Source: SYIM01 sp039800325 (GTDB lineage Bacteria; Pseudomonadota; Gammaproteobacteria; Burkholderiales; Burkholderiaceae_E). Taken from it: DNA of 64,000 bases. The position numbers were made by a program, and so were the translations under genes. Below the pieces are notes generated by a model. That model was given only the letters and a program-made list of their open reading frames with translations, was not told the origin of the DNA and made no database searches. The stretch lies in the NCBI GenBank assembly GCA_039800325.1, contig JBDLQY010000186.1, positions 1-64,000 on the forward strand, given 5' to 3'. Positions 33,489 through 42,381 of the stretch are shown piece after piece. Each line of letters starts with the position of its first letter. Position 1 is the stretch's first letter.

Positions 33489-34760
33489 TCATAGGGACCT
33501 GGCGGCTGCCCTTGGTCGAACGCGTGTGCCGTCCCGAACGGCATCCGGCGGAAACACGAGCACCGGCTTTTTGTCTTCGATCTCGTCGCCAATCCAGGCG
33601 GATCCAGCCGAGCGGGCAATGACGGAGACTTGTCTTGGCCGAGCCCGTCCTTCTTCGATGACAAACACTTGCCAGGTATCACCATGACGAAACAAGGCGC
33701 CGATTGGCAGCTGCCGAACCCTTGGTTCGCTACGCGTGATGATGAAGGCATCGACACGCCAGCCATCCCCCATGACTGAACCGAGACTCGCGCTCTGTTC
33801 GATCATCGGATTGAGCAGATCGACCAGAACGCTGACACGCTGCTCTTCCACACCCAGCGCCGAAATACGTGTTTTGGCAACAGGCTCTACACGCCTGACC
33901 ACGCCAGCGATTGACTGCGCATCGGTGGCGGGTCTGATTGTGACGGATAGTCCGGGCCGAATATCGGCCACGCGCTGTGACAGCACATCAACGACGACTT
34001 CAAGATCTCTCAGGTCGCCGATTTCCAAAATGGTGCGTCCGGCGGCGACAGTGGTCTCGCTGTCTTCGGCAATGGCAACAACCCAGCCATCAGCAGGAGC
34101 GCGTAGCGTCAATGTCTGATGCCTGGCCTGGTCGGGCACAGCCTCGGCCTCGAGCAGCGCACTACGCGCAGCGGCCAGCTCATGCTCGGCGGCTTCGCGT
34201 GCGAACACTGCGGCGCGTAGCGCCGCCTCCCGCTGCGATCGCAGAAGGCGTGCGCTCTCCGCCGCAGCAGGCGACAGATAACCAGAACGCGCGAGTACCG
34301 TGTCGCGCTCGGCCTGTGCGTGTGCAAGCGCCAGGGCCGCAGCTTCACGGGTTTCGCCGGCATGCGCCTGATCAAGGCTGGCCTTTGCCGAACTGGCCCG
34401 CTGACGCAGGGTGGTGATGCTGCGCCAGTCGACCAGCGGCGGCGGCAGTGCGTGCAGGCGGGCGACGCTCTGGCCCGCCAGGACTCGATCGCCCACCGAT
34501 AGTTTGACTCGCTCGAGTTGCGCCGCAAAGGGTGCAACCATTCGGTGACGCTCACGCAGGCGGGTTCGCCCCTCTTCCTGAATTCCTGATTCAAACGGGG
34601 CAAAAAAAACATATGCCACGTCGACCACAAGCGGCGCAGGCATGAACGCCCATACGGTACCGGCGATCATGGTAAAGCCAGTCGCCCAGACAGCCAGTCT
34701 GGACCAGACGTGGCGTTTGTTTGCGGGACCGCGATCGTCAGGATTTGGGGAATTGCTCAT
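33489..34760 (-). CDS. HlyD-family periplasmic adaptor subunit of an ABC exporter
   Basis: A 423-residue membrane fusion protein with an N-terminal anchor (RLAVWATGFTMIAGTVWAF at about 25-43). It then has a first lipoyl half (RHRMVAPFAAQLERVKLSVG), an alpha-hairpin rich in Ala, Glu and Arg (about 115-205), a second lipoyl half (LTLRAPADGWVVAIAEDS) and a beta-barrel domain. It follows a double-FtsX permease and an ABC ATPase on the same strand, so the three form an export machine. The arrangement resembles DevBCA and MacAB pumps, but its substrate is unknown. Confidence 0.85.
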   Translation of the reverse strand: MSNSPNPDDRGPANKRHVWSRLAVWATGFTMIAGTVWAFMPAPLVVDVAYVFFAPFESGIQEEGRTRLRERHRMVAPFAAQLERVKLSVGDRVLAGQSVARLHALPPPLVDWRSITTLRQRASSAKASLDQAHAGETREAAALALAHAQAERDTVLARSGYLSPAAAESARLLRSQREAALRAAVFAREAAEHELAAARSALLEAEAVPDQARHQTLTLRAPADGWVVAIAEDSETTVAAGRTILEIGDLRDLEVVVDVLSQRVADIRPGLSVTIRPATDAQSIAGVVRRVEPVAKTRISALGVEEQRVSVLVDLLNPMIEQSASLGSVMGDGWRVDAFIITRSEPRVRQLPIGALFRHGDTWQVFVIEEGRARPRQVSVIARSAGSAWIGDEIEDKKPVLVFPPDAVRDGTRVRPRAAARSL

Positions 34761-34775
34761 CGATCGTACATGTAT

Positions 34776-37124
34776 CTACTCGCGGGTTTTAAGGACCGCG
34801 ATCAGGTCGGTCGTGGCGAGTCGACGCCATACAGCGGCGGCACTGAGCAGACCGCTCAACAGCGCCACCAGAGCAGCCCAGCCATAGGTGCGCGAGCCCA
34901 CCACCAAGGGGATACTGAACTCCTCCGGGCTCATGAGTGTGACCATGAGCAGGGCGATTGCATAACCCGCCACCCAGCCGACCGGAATGGCCAGCAATAG
35001 CTCGGCCGCAATCTCGGTCAGCAGCAGCGGAGCGACCTCGGCCGGACTGAGTCCGAGCACGCGCAGGGTGGCCAGCTCCCAGCGACGTTCAGCCAGGGCG
35101 ATCCTCGCGCTGTTGTAGATCACTCCCACGGCGATGACAGCGGCGAATGCGCTGAGTACACCCGTGATGATTCTGAGGGTGCGCTCAGACGTCTCCCTGA
35201 AGGCGCTCAGGATCGATTGTCGCGATAGAGCCGCACTCAACATCGGCGACTGGCGCAGTACTGCAATCAAGGCTGGCTGGTCTTGCACAGGAATTTGCAC
35301 AGAAGCCTGTGTGACCGACGGGGCATCGCCGGTCAGTTCGCTGATGAATTCGGGGTGCGCGAATGCATTACGGCCCATCAGTGATTCGAATACCCCCATC
35401 ACCAGTACCGATCGTTCTTGCCGCCGGCCGTCCTGAAACTCAACCCGCAACCAATCACCCGGTTTAACGCCGAGCCGTCCGGCCAGATGGTTTCCCAGCA
35501 GAAGACCACTGCTGGGGATATCGACCACCTGACCCGCCTGATTCATGACGCGGCGCAGGCGGCTGCCGCTGGACAGGGTCTCGATGACTGTGCGCTCGTT
35601 GTGATGATCCGACTTTAGACGCACCGCGATGCTGCCCCGTGTCTCGACATTCATGACCCCGGGCAAGCGACTGAGTTCGTAGGCGAGTTTGGTGGGCAAC
35701 TGCTCAATAAACCCGAGATGCATATCGGCTGGCATCGCCGCGTGAAACTGCACATCAAGCAGATGATTAAACGCATCCCGCCACCAGGTCCCCCCAATCA
35801 ATATGGCGACGGCTCCTGCGGTTCCCAAACAGGTAAAGAGCGCGCGCCAGGGGCGTTGCCATACACCTCGTACGATCATGCGTTGCCGTGGCTTTAGCGT
35901 ATGAAGTTGCAAGCGCAGGTTGATCCCCCGAGAAGGCGCGGGTTCGTGCATCGCCTGTGCTGCACTCATCCTGACAATCGCAGACACGGCCATCAGACCT
36001 GCGAGCAGTGCAGCCGTGAGGGTGATCGCGCAGGGAATAAAGGCGAACAGTGGGCTGACCCGATATTGGAAGCTGCCGAAATGAAAAATGCTGGTGTACA
36101 TCGAGGTAAGCCACTGCCCCAGGAAGTAGCCCAGCGCCAGGCCGACCGCGCAGCCACTTGCGGTGATCAGCGTGGTGAGAGACAGGTAGTGGGCTGCGAT
36201 ACGGGCGCTGGTGTAACCCAGAGCTTTAAGCGCGGCAATCTGCTGGCGTTGCGCGCTCACCAGACGATTCATCACGACCTGAACGATGAAGCCAGCTACG
36301 GCGGCGAAGATTGTGGGTAGTACCGTTCCGAATACCCGCAGTTCGCCGATCTCTTGATTTAGTGCGCGATGGGAGGGCTGTTCCTTACGCGGGTATACGC
36401 CGCGCGATCCATACGGAGCCAGCAGTTGGTCGAGTTCAGCGATAACGGCCTCTGACTGTGCATCGTCGGCTAGCGTCACCGCCAACGAATTAAAACTTGC
36501 CCGCATATCAAGCGCTGCCTCCAGGCGCTTTTCGTCCATCCAGATCAGAGCCAGGCTGCGATCATCGGGCATGGCGCCTTCAACTGCACCCAGAATGTAT
36601 TCGGGAGAGTTCGTAATGCCGACGATACTCAGCGTCTGTTCGCGACCCCGAATAATGGCTGAGACGGTATCGCCAGGCCTGACCTGCCGGGCCCTGGCAA
36701 AGCCTTCATTCATCAACACCTCGAGGCTTTCTGCTTCGGGCCACCGGCCCTGCCTGAGGGTCAGGCGATTAACCTGAGCGCTGAAGGACGATTCCGGCAG
36801 GCTGATCAGCCGCGCAAAGAGCAGATCGTTGACTGCGTTAAGACGCAGCGGCGCGGCATATTGCAGCCGGGCTTGCAGTGCTTCGATGCCGCGGATGTTT
36901 TGCACGGAGTCGATCAGGCTTCGAGGAGCCCTGCGCACATTGACAAAAAGGTCTGCGAACCGAGCCTGGCTGTAATACTGGTCGCGTGATGCCTGCAGCG
37001 AATCGTAGGTTGCGAAGCAGGCGACGAAGGCGGCGACACCGCAGGCCACCACCAGCGCGATGGTGATGGCCTGCGCACGTAGTGCGAGGAGCTCCCGTAT
37101 CAGCAGGCGATTGAGCGCCTTCAC
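34776..37124 (-). CDS. ABC transporter permease with two FtsX units
   Basis: A 782-residue inner-membrane permease. It has an N-terminal helix (LLALRAQAITIALVVACGVAAFVACF), a periplasmic domain, a first FtsX unit at about 270-395 (RLVSAQRQQIAALKALGYTSARIAAHYL), another single helix near 435 and periplasmic domain, and a second FtsX unit at about 660-780 (ALAERRWELATLRVLGLSPAEVA). This duplicated form carries the equivalent of a full permease dimer in one chain. It overlaps the ATPase gene upstream by 4 nt and the adaptor follows 15 bp later. Lipid, lipoprotein or peptide export is usual for FtsX-type permeases; nothing here decides. Confidence 0.87.
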   Translation of the reverse strand: MKALNRLLIRELLALRAQAITIALVVACGVAAFVACFATYDSLQASRDQYYSQARFADLFVNVRRAPRSLIDSVQNIRGIEALQARLQYAAPLRLNAVNDLLFARLISLPESSFSAQVNRLTLRQGRWPEAESLEVLMNEGFARARQVRPGDTVSAIIRGREQTLSIVGITNSPEYILGAVEGAMPDDRSLALIWMDEKRLEAALDMRASFNSLAVTLADDAQSEAVIAELDQLLAPYGSRGVYPRKEQPSHRALNQEIGELRVFGTVLPTIFAAVAGFIVQVVMNRLVSAQRQQIAALKALGYTSARIAAHYLSLTTLITASGCAVGLALGYFLGQWLTSMYTSIFHFGSFQYRVSPLFAFIPCAITLTAALLAGLMAVSAIVRMSAAQAMHEPAPSRGINLRLQLHTLKPRQRMIVRGVWQRPWRALFTCLGTAGAVAILIGGTWWRDAFNHLLDVQFHAAMPADMHLGFIEQLPTKLAYELSRLPGVMNVETRGSIAVRLKSDHHNERTVIETLSSGSRLRRVMNQAGQVVDIPSSGLLLGNHLAGRLGVKPGDWLRVEFQDGRRQERSVLVMGVFESLMGRNAFAHPEFISELTGDAPSVTQASVQIPVQDQPALIAVLRQSPMLSAALSRQSILSAFRETSERTLRIITGVLSAFAAVIAVGVIYNSARIALAERRWELATLRVLGLSPAEVAPLLLTEIAAELLLAIPVGWVAGYAIALLMVTLMSPEEFSIPLVVGSRTYGWAALVALLSGLLSAAAVWRRLATTDLIAVLKTRE

Positions 37125-37864
37125 CAGGACAGCTCCGACGGAGTCAGGCGTTTTTCGTTGCGATGGTCATCGATGACCTGGCCATCTGCGAGCCGCAGAA
37201 CACGATGGGCCATTGCGGCGATGGCTGCGTTGTGGGTGATAACCAGGGTGGTGGTGGCAAATCGCTCATTCAAATCCTGAATAACTTCGAGCACCCTCTT
37301 GCCGGTTGGGTAGTCCAGGGCGCCCGTCGGTTCGTCGCACAAAAGAAGCGTGGGGCGTTTGGCAATGGCACGAGCGATGGCTACCCGCTGCTGTTCGCCG
37401 CCCGACAGCTGCGCCGGAAAGTGATGAGCGCGATCATGCAGACCGACCAAGGCCAGCGCCTCAAGCGGGGGTATTGATTGCGTCACCAGATCAGTCACCA
37501 ACTGAACGTTTTCAGCCGCAGTGAGGTTGCCAATGAGGTTGTAGAACTGGAAAACAAAGCCCACGTGCTGACGGCGGTAGGCAGTTCGCTGGGCCTCATT
37601 GCAGCGACCGACGTCGATGTTCAGTACGCGAAGCTCACCTGCGTCGGGGACATCCAACCCTCCGAGGAGATTGAGAAGCGTCGATTTACCGCTGCCGGAA
37701 GCGCCCAGCAGCACCACGAATTCACCGGCAGGAACCTCCAGGTCTAGGCCGCGCAGGGCGTGCACCGGCACGGGCCCGCTCCGATAAATTCGGTGCAGTC
37801 CGCGGGCACTCAGAACCGGTTTGTGCCGGGGTATTTGGGGCTCAACAGCATCAGCGACAGACAT
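37121..37864 (-). CDS. ABC transporter ATPase, LolD/MacB-like
   Basis: A 247-residue ABC ATPase. Walker A is GASGSGKSTLLNLLGGLD near residue 54, the signature is LSGGEQQRVAIARAIAKRP, and Walker B LLLCDEPTGALD is followed by the TTLVITHNAAIA switch His. The sequence type goes with FtsX-fold permeases. It begins the ATPase-permease-adaptor operon and follows tctA by 43 bp. It might also serve the ATPase-less MacB-like permease at 19289-20509, which is conjecture. Confidence 0.9.
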   Translation of the reverse strand: MSVADAVEPQIPRHKPVLSARGLHRIYRSGPVPVHALRGLDLEVPAGEFVVLLGASGSGKSTLLNLLGGLDVPDAGELRVLNIDVGRCNEAQRTAYRRQHVGFVFQFYNLIGNLTAAENVQLVTDLVTQSIPPLEALALVGLHDRAHHFPAQLSGGEQQRVAIARAIAKRPTLLLCDEPTGALDYPTGKRVLEVIQDLNERFATTTLVITHNAAIAAMAHRVLRLADGQVIDDHRNEKRLTPSELSW

Positions 37865-37907
37865 GCCCTATGGTGGCCGCTTGTGCCACCAGGCTTATTG
37901 ATGATGT

Positions 37908-39407
37908 CTAAACCGCAGCGGTCGCGCCTTTGATCTGATGCCGACGCCAGCCCAGCCAGGCTGAAACAAGCCAGATCAGCACAGTCGCTACGGCAAGGCC
38001 CGCCGCAATGGGACGCTCAATGAAGGCGAGAAGATTTCCGTCTGCTTTGATCATCGAGCGTATGAAATGCTCTTCCAGCATGCTTCCGAGCAGCATGCCC
38101 AGAATGGCCGGCGCGATGGGAAAGTCGTGGGCTTCCAGAAACCACCCGAGTAAACCGAAGGCGATGAGAATCCAAAGATCAAATGGAGAGTTGTTGATGG
38201 CGAAGGCACCCACTACGCAAAACAGCAAAATGACCGCCATCAGGATATTGCGCGGCGTACGCAGCAGCGTTGTCGCCAGCTTGATGCACAGCCACCCCAG
38301 CGGCAGCATCAGCAGATTGGCCAAAATAAATACGATGAAGACCGCGTAAATATTTTCGGGATTATTGATGAAGATCGTGGGGCCCGGGTTCATGTTTTTC
38401 ATGTACAGCACCCCGATCACGATGGCTGTGATCGAGTCGCCTGGAATGCCGAAGACCAGTGCGGGAATCCACGCGCCGGCCAGTGCGCTGTTGTTGGCGG
38501 CACCGGCCTCGACCAGACCTTCGGGGTGTCCAGTGCCAAATTTTTCGGGCTCGCGCGATAGCTTGCGGCTCATGGCGTAGGACATCCAGGCCGCAATGTC
38601 GGCACCTGCGCCGGGCAACGCGCCCACTAGCGTACCTAGAACGCTGCCGCGCAAGGTCTGCGCGGGGTAGCGCCGAATCATGCCCCACATGCCGCGAAAC
38701 ACCGCACCCACCTGGCGGGTTGTAGCCTTAAGTTCGCCGGGCTCGAGCGAAAACCGCAAGACCTCACTGATGGCGAACAGACCAATCATGGCCGGAATCA
38801 GGCTGATGCCGCTGAGCAGATCGGGTGAGTCGAATGTGAAGCGCGGGTGCGCAGCTGGATTTTCGAGTCCGACGCTGCCAAAAAGCAGGCCCAGAAACAG
38901 CGTGATCATGCCCTTGAGCGGCCGGTTACCACTGACAAAGACCGCGCAGGTAAGACCTAGCAGCACCAGCCAGAAATACTCGAATGAGCTGAACTTAAGG
39001 GCCGCTTCGGCCAGGGCGGGCGCTCCTACGATCAGCACCAGAGTGCCGAACAGGCCGCCGATCACCGAAAACACGAGTGATACGCCCAGCGCCGTCTCGG
39101 CCTGCCCCTTTTGCGTCATGCGATGGGTTTCTTCCACGTAGGCAGCGGAGGCGGGGGTGCCGGGAATGCGCACCAGGCAGCCCGGAATATCGCCTGCGAA
39201 GATGGCCATGGCAGTCGCTGTCACCATGGCGGCGACTGCGGCGATGGGGGGCAAAAAGAACGTGATGGGCACCAGAAGTGCCGTTGCCATGGTGGCAGTC
39301 AGTCCGGGCACGGCCCCTACGAAGAGTCCGAACAGCGCAGCTCCGACCATGACGGTGAGGACCTGCAGGTTGAACACCATGCCCAGCGCCTGAATGACGG
39401 CATCCAT
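37908..39407 (-). CDS. tctA: Tripartite tricarboxylate transporter large permease TctA
   Basis: A 499-residue inner-membrane protein with about 12 helices. Typical TctA blocks are GAVPGLTATMATALLVPITF, the GDIPGCLVRIPGTPASAAYVEETHRM loop and GALPGAGADIAAWMSYAMSRK. It transports a carboxylate with the small subunit TctB and the periplasmic Bug receptor, both encoded upstream. The start is set at the ATG at 39407 (MDAVIQALGMVFN); a longer frame to 39485 adds 26 non-membrane residues and runs into the end of tctB. Substrate not determined. Confidence 0.93.
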   Translation of the reverse strand: MDAVIQALGMVFNLQVLTVMVGAALFGLFVGAVPGLTATMATALLVPITFFLPPIAAVAAMVTATAMAIFAGDIPGCLVRIPGTPASAAYVEETHRMTQKGQAETALGVSLVFSVIGGLFGTLVLIVGAPALAEAALKFSSFEYFWLVLLGLTCAVFVSGNRPLKGMITLFLGLLFGSVGLENPAAHPRFTFDSPDLLSGISLIPAMIGLFAISEVLRFSLEPGELKATTRQVGAVFRGMWGMIRRYPAQTLRGSVLGTLVGALPGAGADIAAWMSYAMSRKLSREPEKFGTGHPEGLVEAGAANNSALAGAWIPALVFGIPGDSITAIVIGVLYMKNMNPGPTIFINNPENIYAVFIVFILANLLMLPLGWLCIKLATTLLRTPRNILMAVILLFCVVGAFAINNSPFDLWILIAFGLLGWFLEAHDFPIAPAILGMLLGSMLEEHFIRSMIKADGNLLAFIERPIAAGLAVATVLIWLVSAWLGWRRHQIKGATAAV

Positions 39408-39459
39408 GATCAGCGTCTTGTCCTGAGGAGAAGGTCTGACTGAGATGAGCGCATGGGTG

Positions 39460-39915
39460 TCACCAGGCGACTGATTGCAGGACACCCCAGGGCAGGGGTA
39501 CCTTCAACAGTTTGTAAAAGCCGGTGTGGACCAGCAGACTCGCCAGGACGGCGATGGGAATGATGCGTGCCGCGCGCACGCGATACGCAGCCAGTAGCGC
39601 ACACAACATCAGGCTGGCTGTGACCAGAAAGCCCAGCCGAGACACGACCAGCGCGTAGAAAACCAGACTGGCGACGGTGGCGATGAACGCGGTGATTCGG
39701 ACTTCACCCGGCGCGGCCCGAGGCGCGGCGCCCGCGCGAAAGCTCGTCAACACCAGAAGGCCCGAGGATGCGGCCAGGCCTGCAGCGATGAGGCCTGGAA
39801 ACAGCGCAGGGCCGTGAGGCTGTCCGGGCGCTGGCGGGTAGTCTTGGATGTGCCACAACACCGCCAGCGCAAGCGCCAGGAAGACGGCCCCGATGAGGCC
39901 GTCGTGAATGCGCAT
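39460..39915 (-). CDS. tctB: Tripartite tricarboxylate transporter small permease TctB
   Basis: A 151-residue membrane protein with four predicted helices, the size and pattern of TctB (IGAVFLALALAVLWHIQDYP at the start, then FPGLIAAGLAASSGLLVL, and two helices in the second half). It sits between the Bug receptor and tctA, ending 52 bp before the chosen tctA start. TctB is required for transport but its mechanism is poorly understood. Confidence 0.88.
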   Translation of the reverse strand: MRIHDGLIGAVFLALALAVLWHIQDYPPAPGQPHGPALFPGLIAAGLAASSGLLVLTSFRAGAAPRAAPGEVRITAFIATVASLVFYALVVSRLGFLVTASLMLCALLAAYRVRAARIIPIAVLASLLVHTGFYKLLKVPLPWGVLQSVAW

Positions 39916-39925
39916 TAAAGATGCC

Positions 39926-40894
39926 TTACTTGGCGAGCCCGACCGCCTTCATAACCTCGCCTTTGGCTTTGTCATCGCGTGCCATGAAGGCAGCGAACTC
40001 GGCCGGGTTGCCCCAGGTGGCGCCAAAGCCGCGCGACGCGAGGAAGTCTTTGTAAGCTTTGGAATCGTAGATGTCTTTGACTGCCGCAGCCAGCTTGTCG
40101 ACCACATCTTTAGGCATGCCTTTGGGGCCTGCCACGCCACGCCATGCGCCATTGGTCCAGCTGCTGCCAGACGCCTTGAGGAGGGGCACCTGCGGGAACA
40201 GTCCGTCGGGTTTGTCGGACATCAACAGGATGGGTTTAACTTTGCCGGCTTCAATCAGCGAGCGGCCTTCAGGCAACGAGGCTGAGACCACATCAACGCC
40301 ACCGGCGACCAGATCCTGCAGGCCGGGGGCTGCGCCCTGGCTGGGTACCCAGCCAATCGCGTTGCCAGCCAGTTTCGCTTCGACCAGCCATCCGGCCAGA
40401 CCCAGATGCCAGATACCGCCTTGCCCCGTGCCGCTAGCCTTGAGCTTGCCCGGATTAGCTTTGGCCGCTGCGATAAGACCTGCGGCGTCTTTGATGGGCG
40501 AATCGGCCCTGACCATGACGGCATTCGGGTCGAAGTTGACCAGCGCGATGGCCGTAAAGTCTTCATGACTGAGTTTGGTGAGCCCGGCGTGTCGCATCAT
40601 GCCGATTTCAACCGTGATGAGGCCCAGGGTGTAGCCGTCTGGAGCGGCTGATGCTATGGCCTGGTGACCCACGACGCCGCTGCCGCCCGTGCGGTTGACC
40701 ACGTTGACGGGTTGTTTGACGGCTTTTTCAAGCTCGGCAGCGACAAAGCGCGCGACAGCGTCGGTGCCGCCACCCGCGCCCCAGGGCACGATCATGGTGA
40801 TGGGACGGTCGGGATAGGCCGCCTGGGCGGGCATCGCCAGAGCGAGGGGAAGCAGCGCGGCGCCCAGGGCGCCCATAAGACTACGGCGTTTCAT
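39926..40894 (-). CDS. Bug-family (TctC-like) periplasmic substrate-binding receptor
   Basis: A 322-residue secreted protein: signal peptide MKRRSLMGALGAALLPLALA ending at MPAQA, then YPDRPITMIVPWGAGGGTDA, the hallmark of the Bug receptor family greatly expanded in Burkholderiales. Domain II has GLITVEIGMMRHAGL and GTGQGGIWHLGLAGWL. It delivers a small carboxylate or aromatic acid to TctAB, encoded just downstream. The ATG at 40894 is supported by GGAG 5 nt upstream (complement of 40900-40903) and by the signal peptide. The exact ligand cannot be read from sequence. Confidence 0.93.
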   Translation of the reverse strand: MKRRSLMGALGAALLPLALAMPAQAAYPDRPITMIVPWGAGGGTDAVARFVAAELEKAVKQPVNVVNRTGGSGVVGHQAIASAAPDGYTLGLITVEIGMMRHAGLTKLSHEDFTAIALVNFDPNAVMVRADSPIKDAAGLIAAAKANPGKLKASGTGQGGIWHLGLAGWLVEAKLAGNAIGWVPSQGAAPGLQDLVAGGVDVVSASLPEGRSLIEAGKVKPILLMSDKPDGLFPQVPLLKASGSSWTNGAWRGVAGPKGMPKDVVDKLAAAVKDIYDSKAYKDFLASRGFGATWGNPAEFAAFMARDDKAKGEVMKAVGLAK

Positions 40895-41005
40895 AGTGTC
40901 TCCGGAACGGTTGTGATGACTTATGGCAGAAAAACAGCGCAAGGCCATTGTATGCCCAGCCCGCCCTTGGCGGAAACACGCGACCGGCGCACTTCGATGG
41001 CTGGC

Positions 41006-42181
41006 CTAGGCGGCCAGCGCGAGCTCACGGCGCTCAAGGCGGGTGGTCAGGGTTGTCAGAAAGCTCAGGCAGCGGGCCAGCTGCTCGCGTTCAACGAACT
41101 CGTCGGGCTGATGCGCCACTGCAATCTGTCCGGGACCGCAAACGATGGTGGGAATGCCGACACCCTGAAGTATGCCCGCCTCAGTGCCGAAGCTGACCCG
41201 GCCGACAGGCTCATGGCCACAAAGGGGCCTGATCGCCTGCGCCAGGTAAGTGTTGCCGCGCTCATCGAGCGCGGGCGTGTCAAAGATTTCTTCAAATTCG
41301 ATCCCGCAGTCGGGCGAGATGGCGCGCATCGGTGCCAGCAAGGTGTCATCGCACCAACGCCGAATGCGCGAAACCAGCTCAGTCGCAGTCATACCGGGAA
41401 GCGCACGGATCTCCAGAAGAAATTCGCAGTCTTTGGCCGTGATGTTATGGGCGGTTCCACCCTGAATCCGTCCCACGTGCAGGCTGGTATGCGGAAATTC
41501 GAACCCGTCGTGGCGATCGGCAGAGCGCATCTCTTCCTGCAGCTGTTGCACGTAAACGACGATACGAGCGGCGATCTCGACGGCGGACACGCCACTGTCG
41601 CGCAGCGACGAGTGCACCGAATGACCGCGGACCCTTACCCGGTAACCGCAGGCACCCTTGTTGGCCACCACCACCCGCATCGAGGTCGGTTCGCCGATGA
41701 TGCATCCGGCGGGCTTGGACGGCATGGTCGCCAGCTGTGCAGCAAGCTGTCTCATGCCGCGCATGCTGGTTTCTTCGTCGTAAGACAGGGCGATATGAAT
41801 CGGTGTTTCGAGCCTGGCTGCCAGCATCTGCGGAACCGATTCGATCACGCAGGCTATGAAGCCCTTCATGTCGGCCGAACCGCGGGCGTGCAGACGGTCG
41901 CCGCGCTCGGTGAGGGCGAAGGGGTCGGTGCTCCAGTTCTGTCCAGCCACGGGCACGACGTCGGAGTGGCCCGATAGCAGCATGCCGCCGGCGCGATCGG
42001 GTCCGATGCTGGCCAGTAAATTGGCCTTGCCCTTTTCTTCACCGTGCTGAATGGTGATGCGGGCGCCCAGGCTCTCGAGGCGATTGGCGACCCATTCGAT
42101 GAGTGCCAGATTGGCATTGGCGCTGACCGTATCGAATGCGACCAGGGTGCGCAGCGTGGCGATGCTTGACTCAAGGCTCAT
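41006..42181 (-). CDS. argE: Acetylornithine deacetylase (ArgE/DapE family M20 peptidase)
   Basis: A 391-residue cytoplasmic zinc enzyme that removes the acetyl group from N-acetylornithine in arginine synthesis. Metal ligand motifs are LLSGHSDVVPVAG (His and following), ARGSADMKGFIA (bridging Asp) and LSYDEETSMRGMR (catalytic Glu pair), with GEPTSMRVVVANKGACGY and the dimerisation lid HSVHSSLRDSGVSAVE. The ATG at 42181 (MSLESSIATLR) has GGAG upstream; the frame reaches 42352, but the extra 57 residues look non-coding. Arginine supply fits cyanophycin synthesis elsewhere in the window, though this is only a thematic link. The 200-bp region to the divergent aminotransferase shows no gene. Confidence 0.88.
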   Translation of the reverse strand: MSLESSIATLRTLVAFDTVSANANLALIEWVANRLESLGARITIQHGEEKGKANLLASIGPDRAGGMLLSGHSDVVPVAGQNWSTDPFALTERGDRLHARGSADMKGFIACVIESVPQMLAARLETPIHIALSYDEETSMRGMRQLAAQLATMPSKPAGCIIGEPTSMRVVVANKGACGYRVRVRGHSVHSSLRDSGVSAVEIAARIVVYVQQLQEEMRSADRHDGFEFPHTSLHVGRIQGGTAHNITAKDCEFLLEIRALPGMTATELVSRIRRWCDDTLLAPMRAISPDCGIEFEEIFDTPALDERGNTYLAQAIRPLCGHEPVGRVSFGTEAGILQGVGIPTIVCGPGQIAVAHQPDEFVEREQLARCLSFLTTLTTRLERRELALAA

Positions 42182-42381
42182 GGGCGTAACACTCCAAGCG
42201 GGCGGGATGGCGACTATGACGGGCGCCGGAAAGGGTCTAAACTGGGGCTTTTGGTCGCCATTATCCCACCGGGAGGTGTCCGCCTGACAGAGCCGGTGGC
42301 ATCGACAGGGACAACGCTCAGGGAGAATGGTCGGTCGTATAAGCCCGAACACGCGTGTCGGGCGTAGCCAGGAGAATCGCC

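Noticed and set aside
40664..41977. A 437-codon plus-strand open frame across tctC and argE
   Set aside because: It crosses two real minus-strand genes and their gap; composition rich in His, Gly and Arg without a domain marks it as a shadow.
42182..42352. 57-residue N-terminal extension of ArgE
   Set aside because: It is rich in Cys, Pro and Arg unlike the family, and the ATG at 42181 gives normal length with a GGAG upstream.
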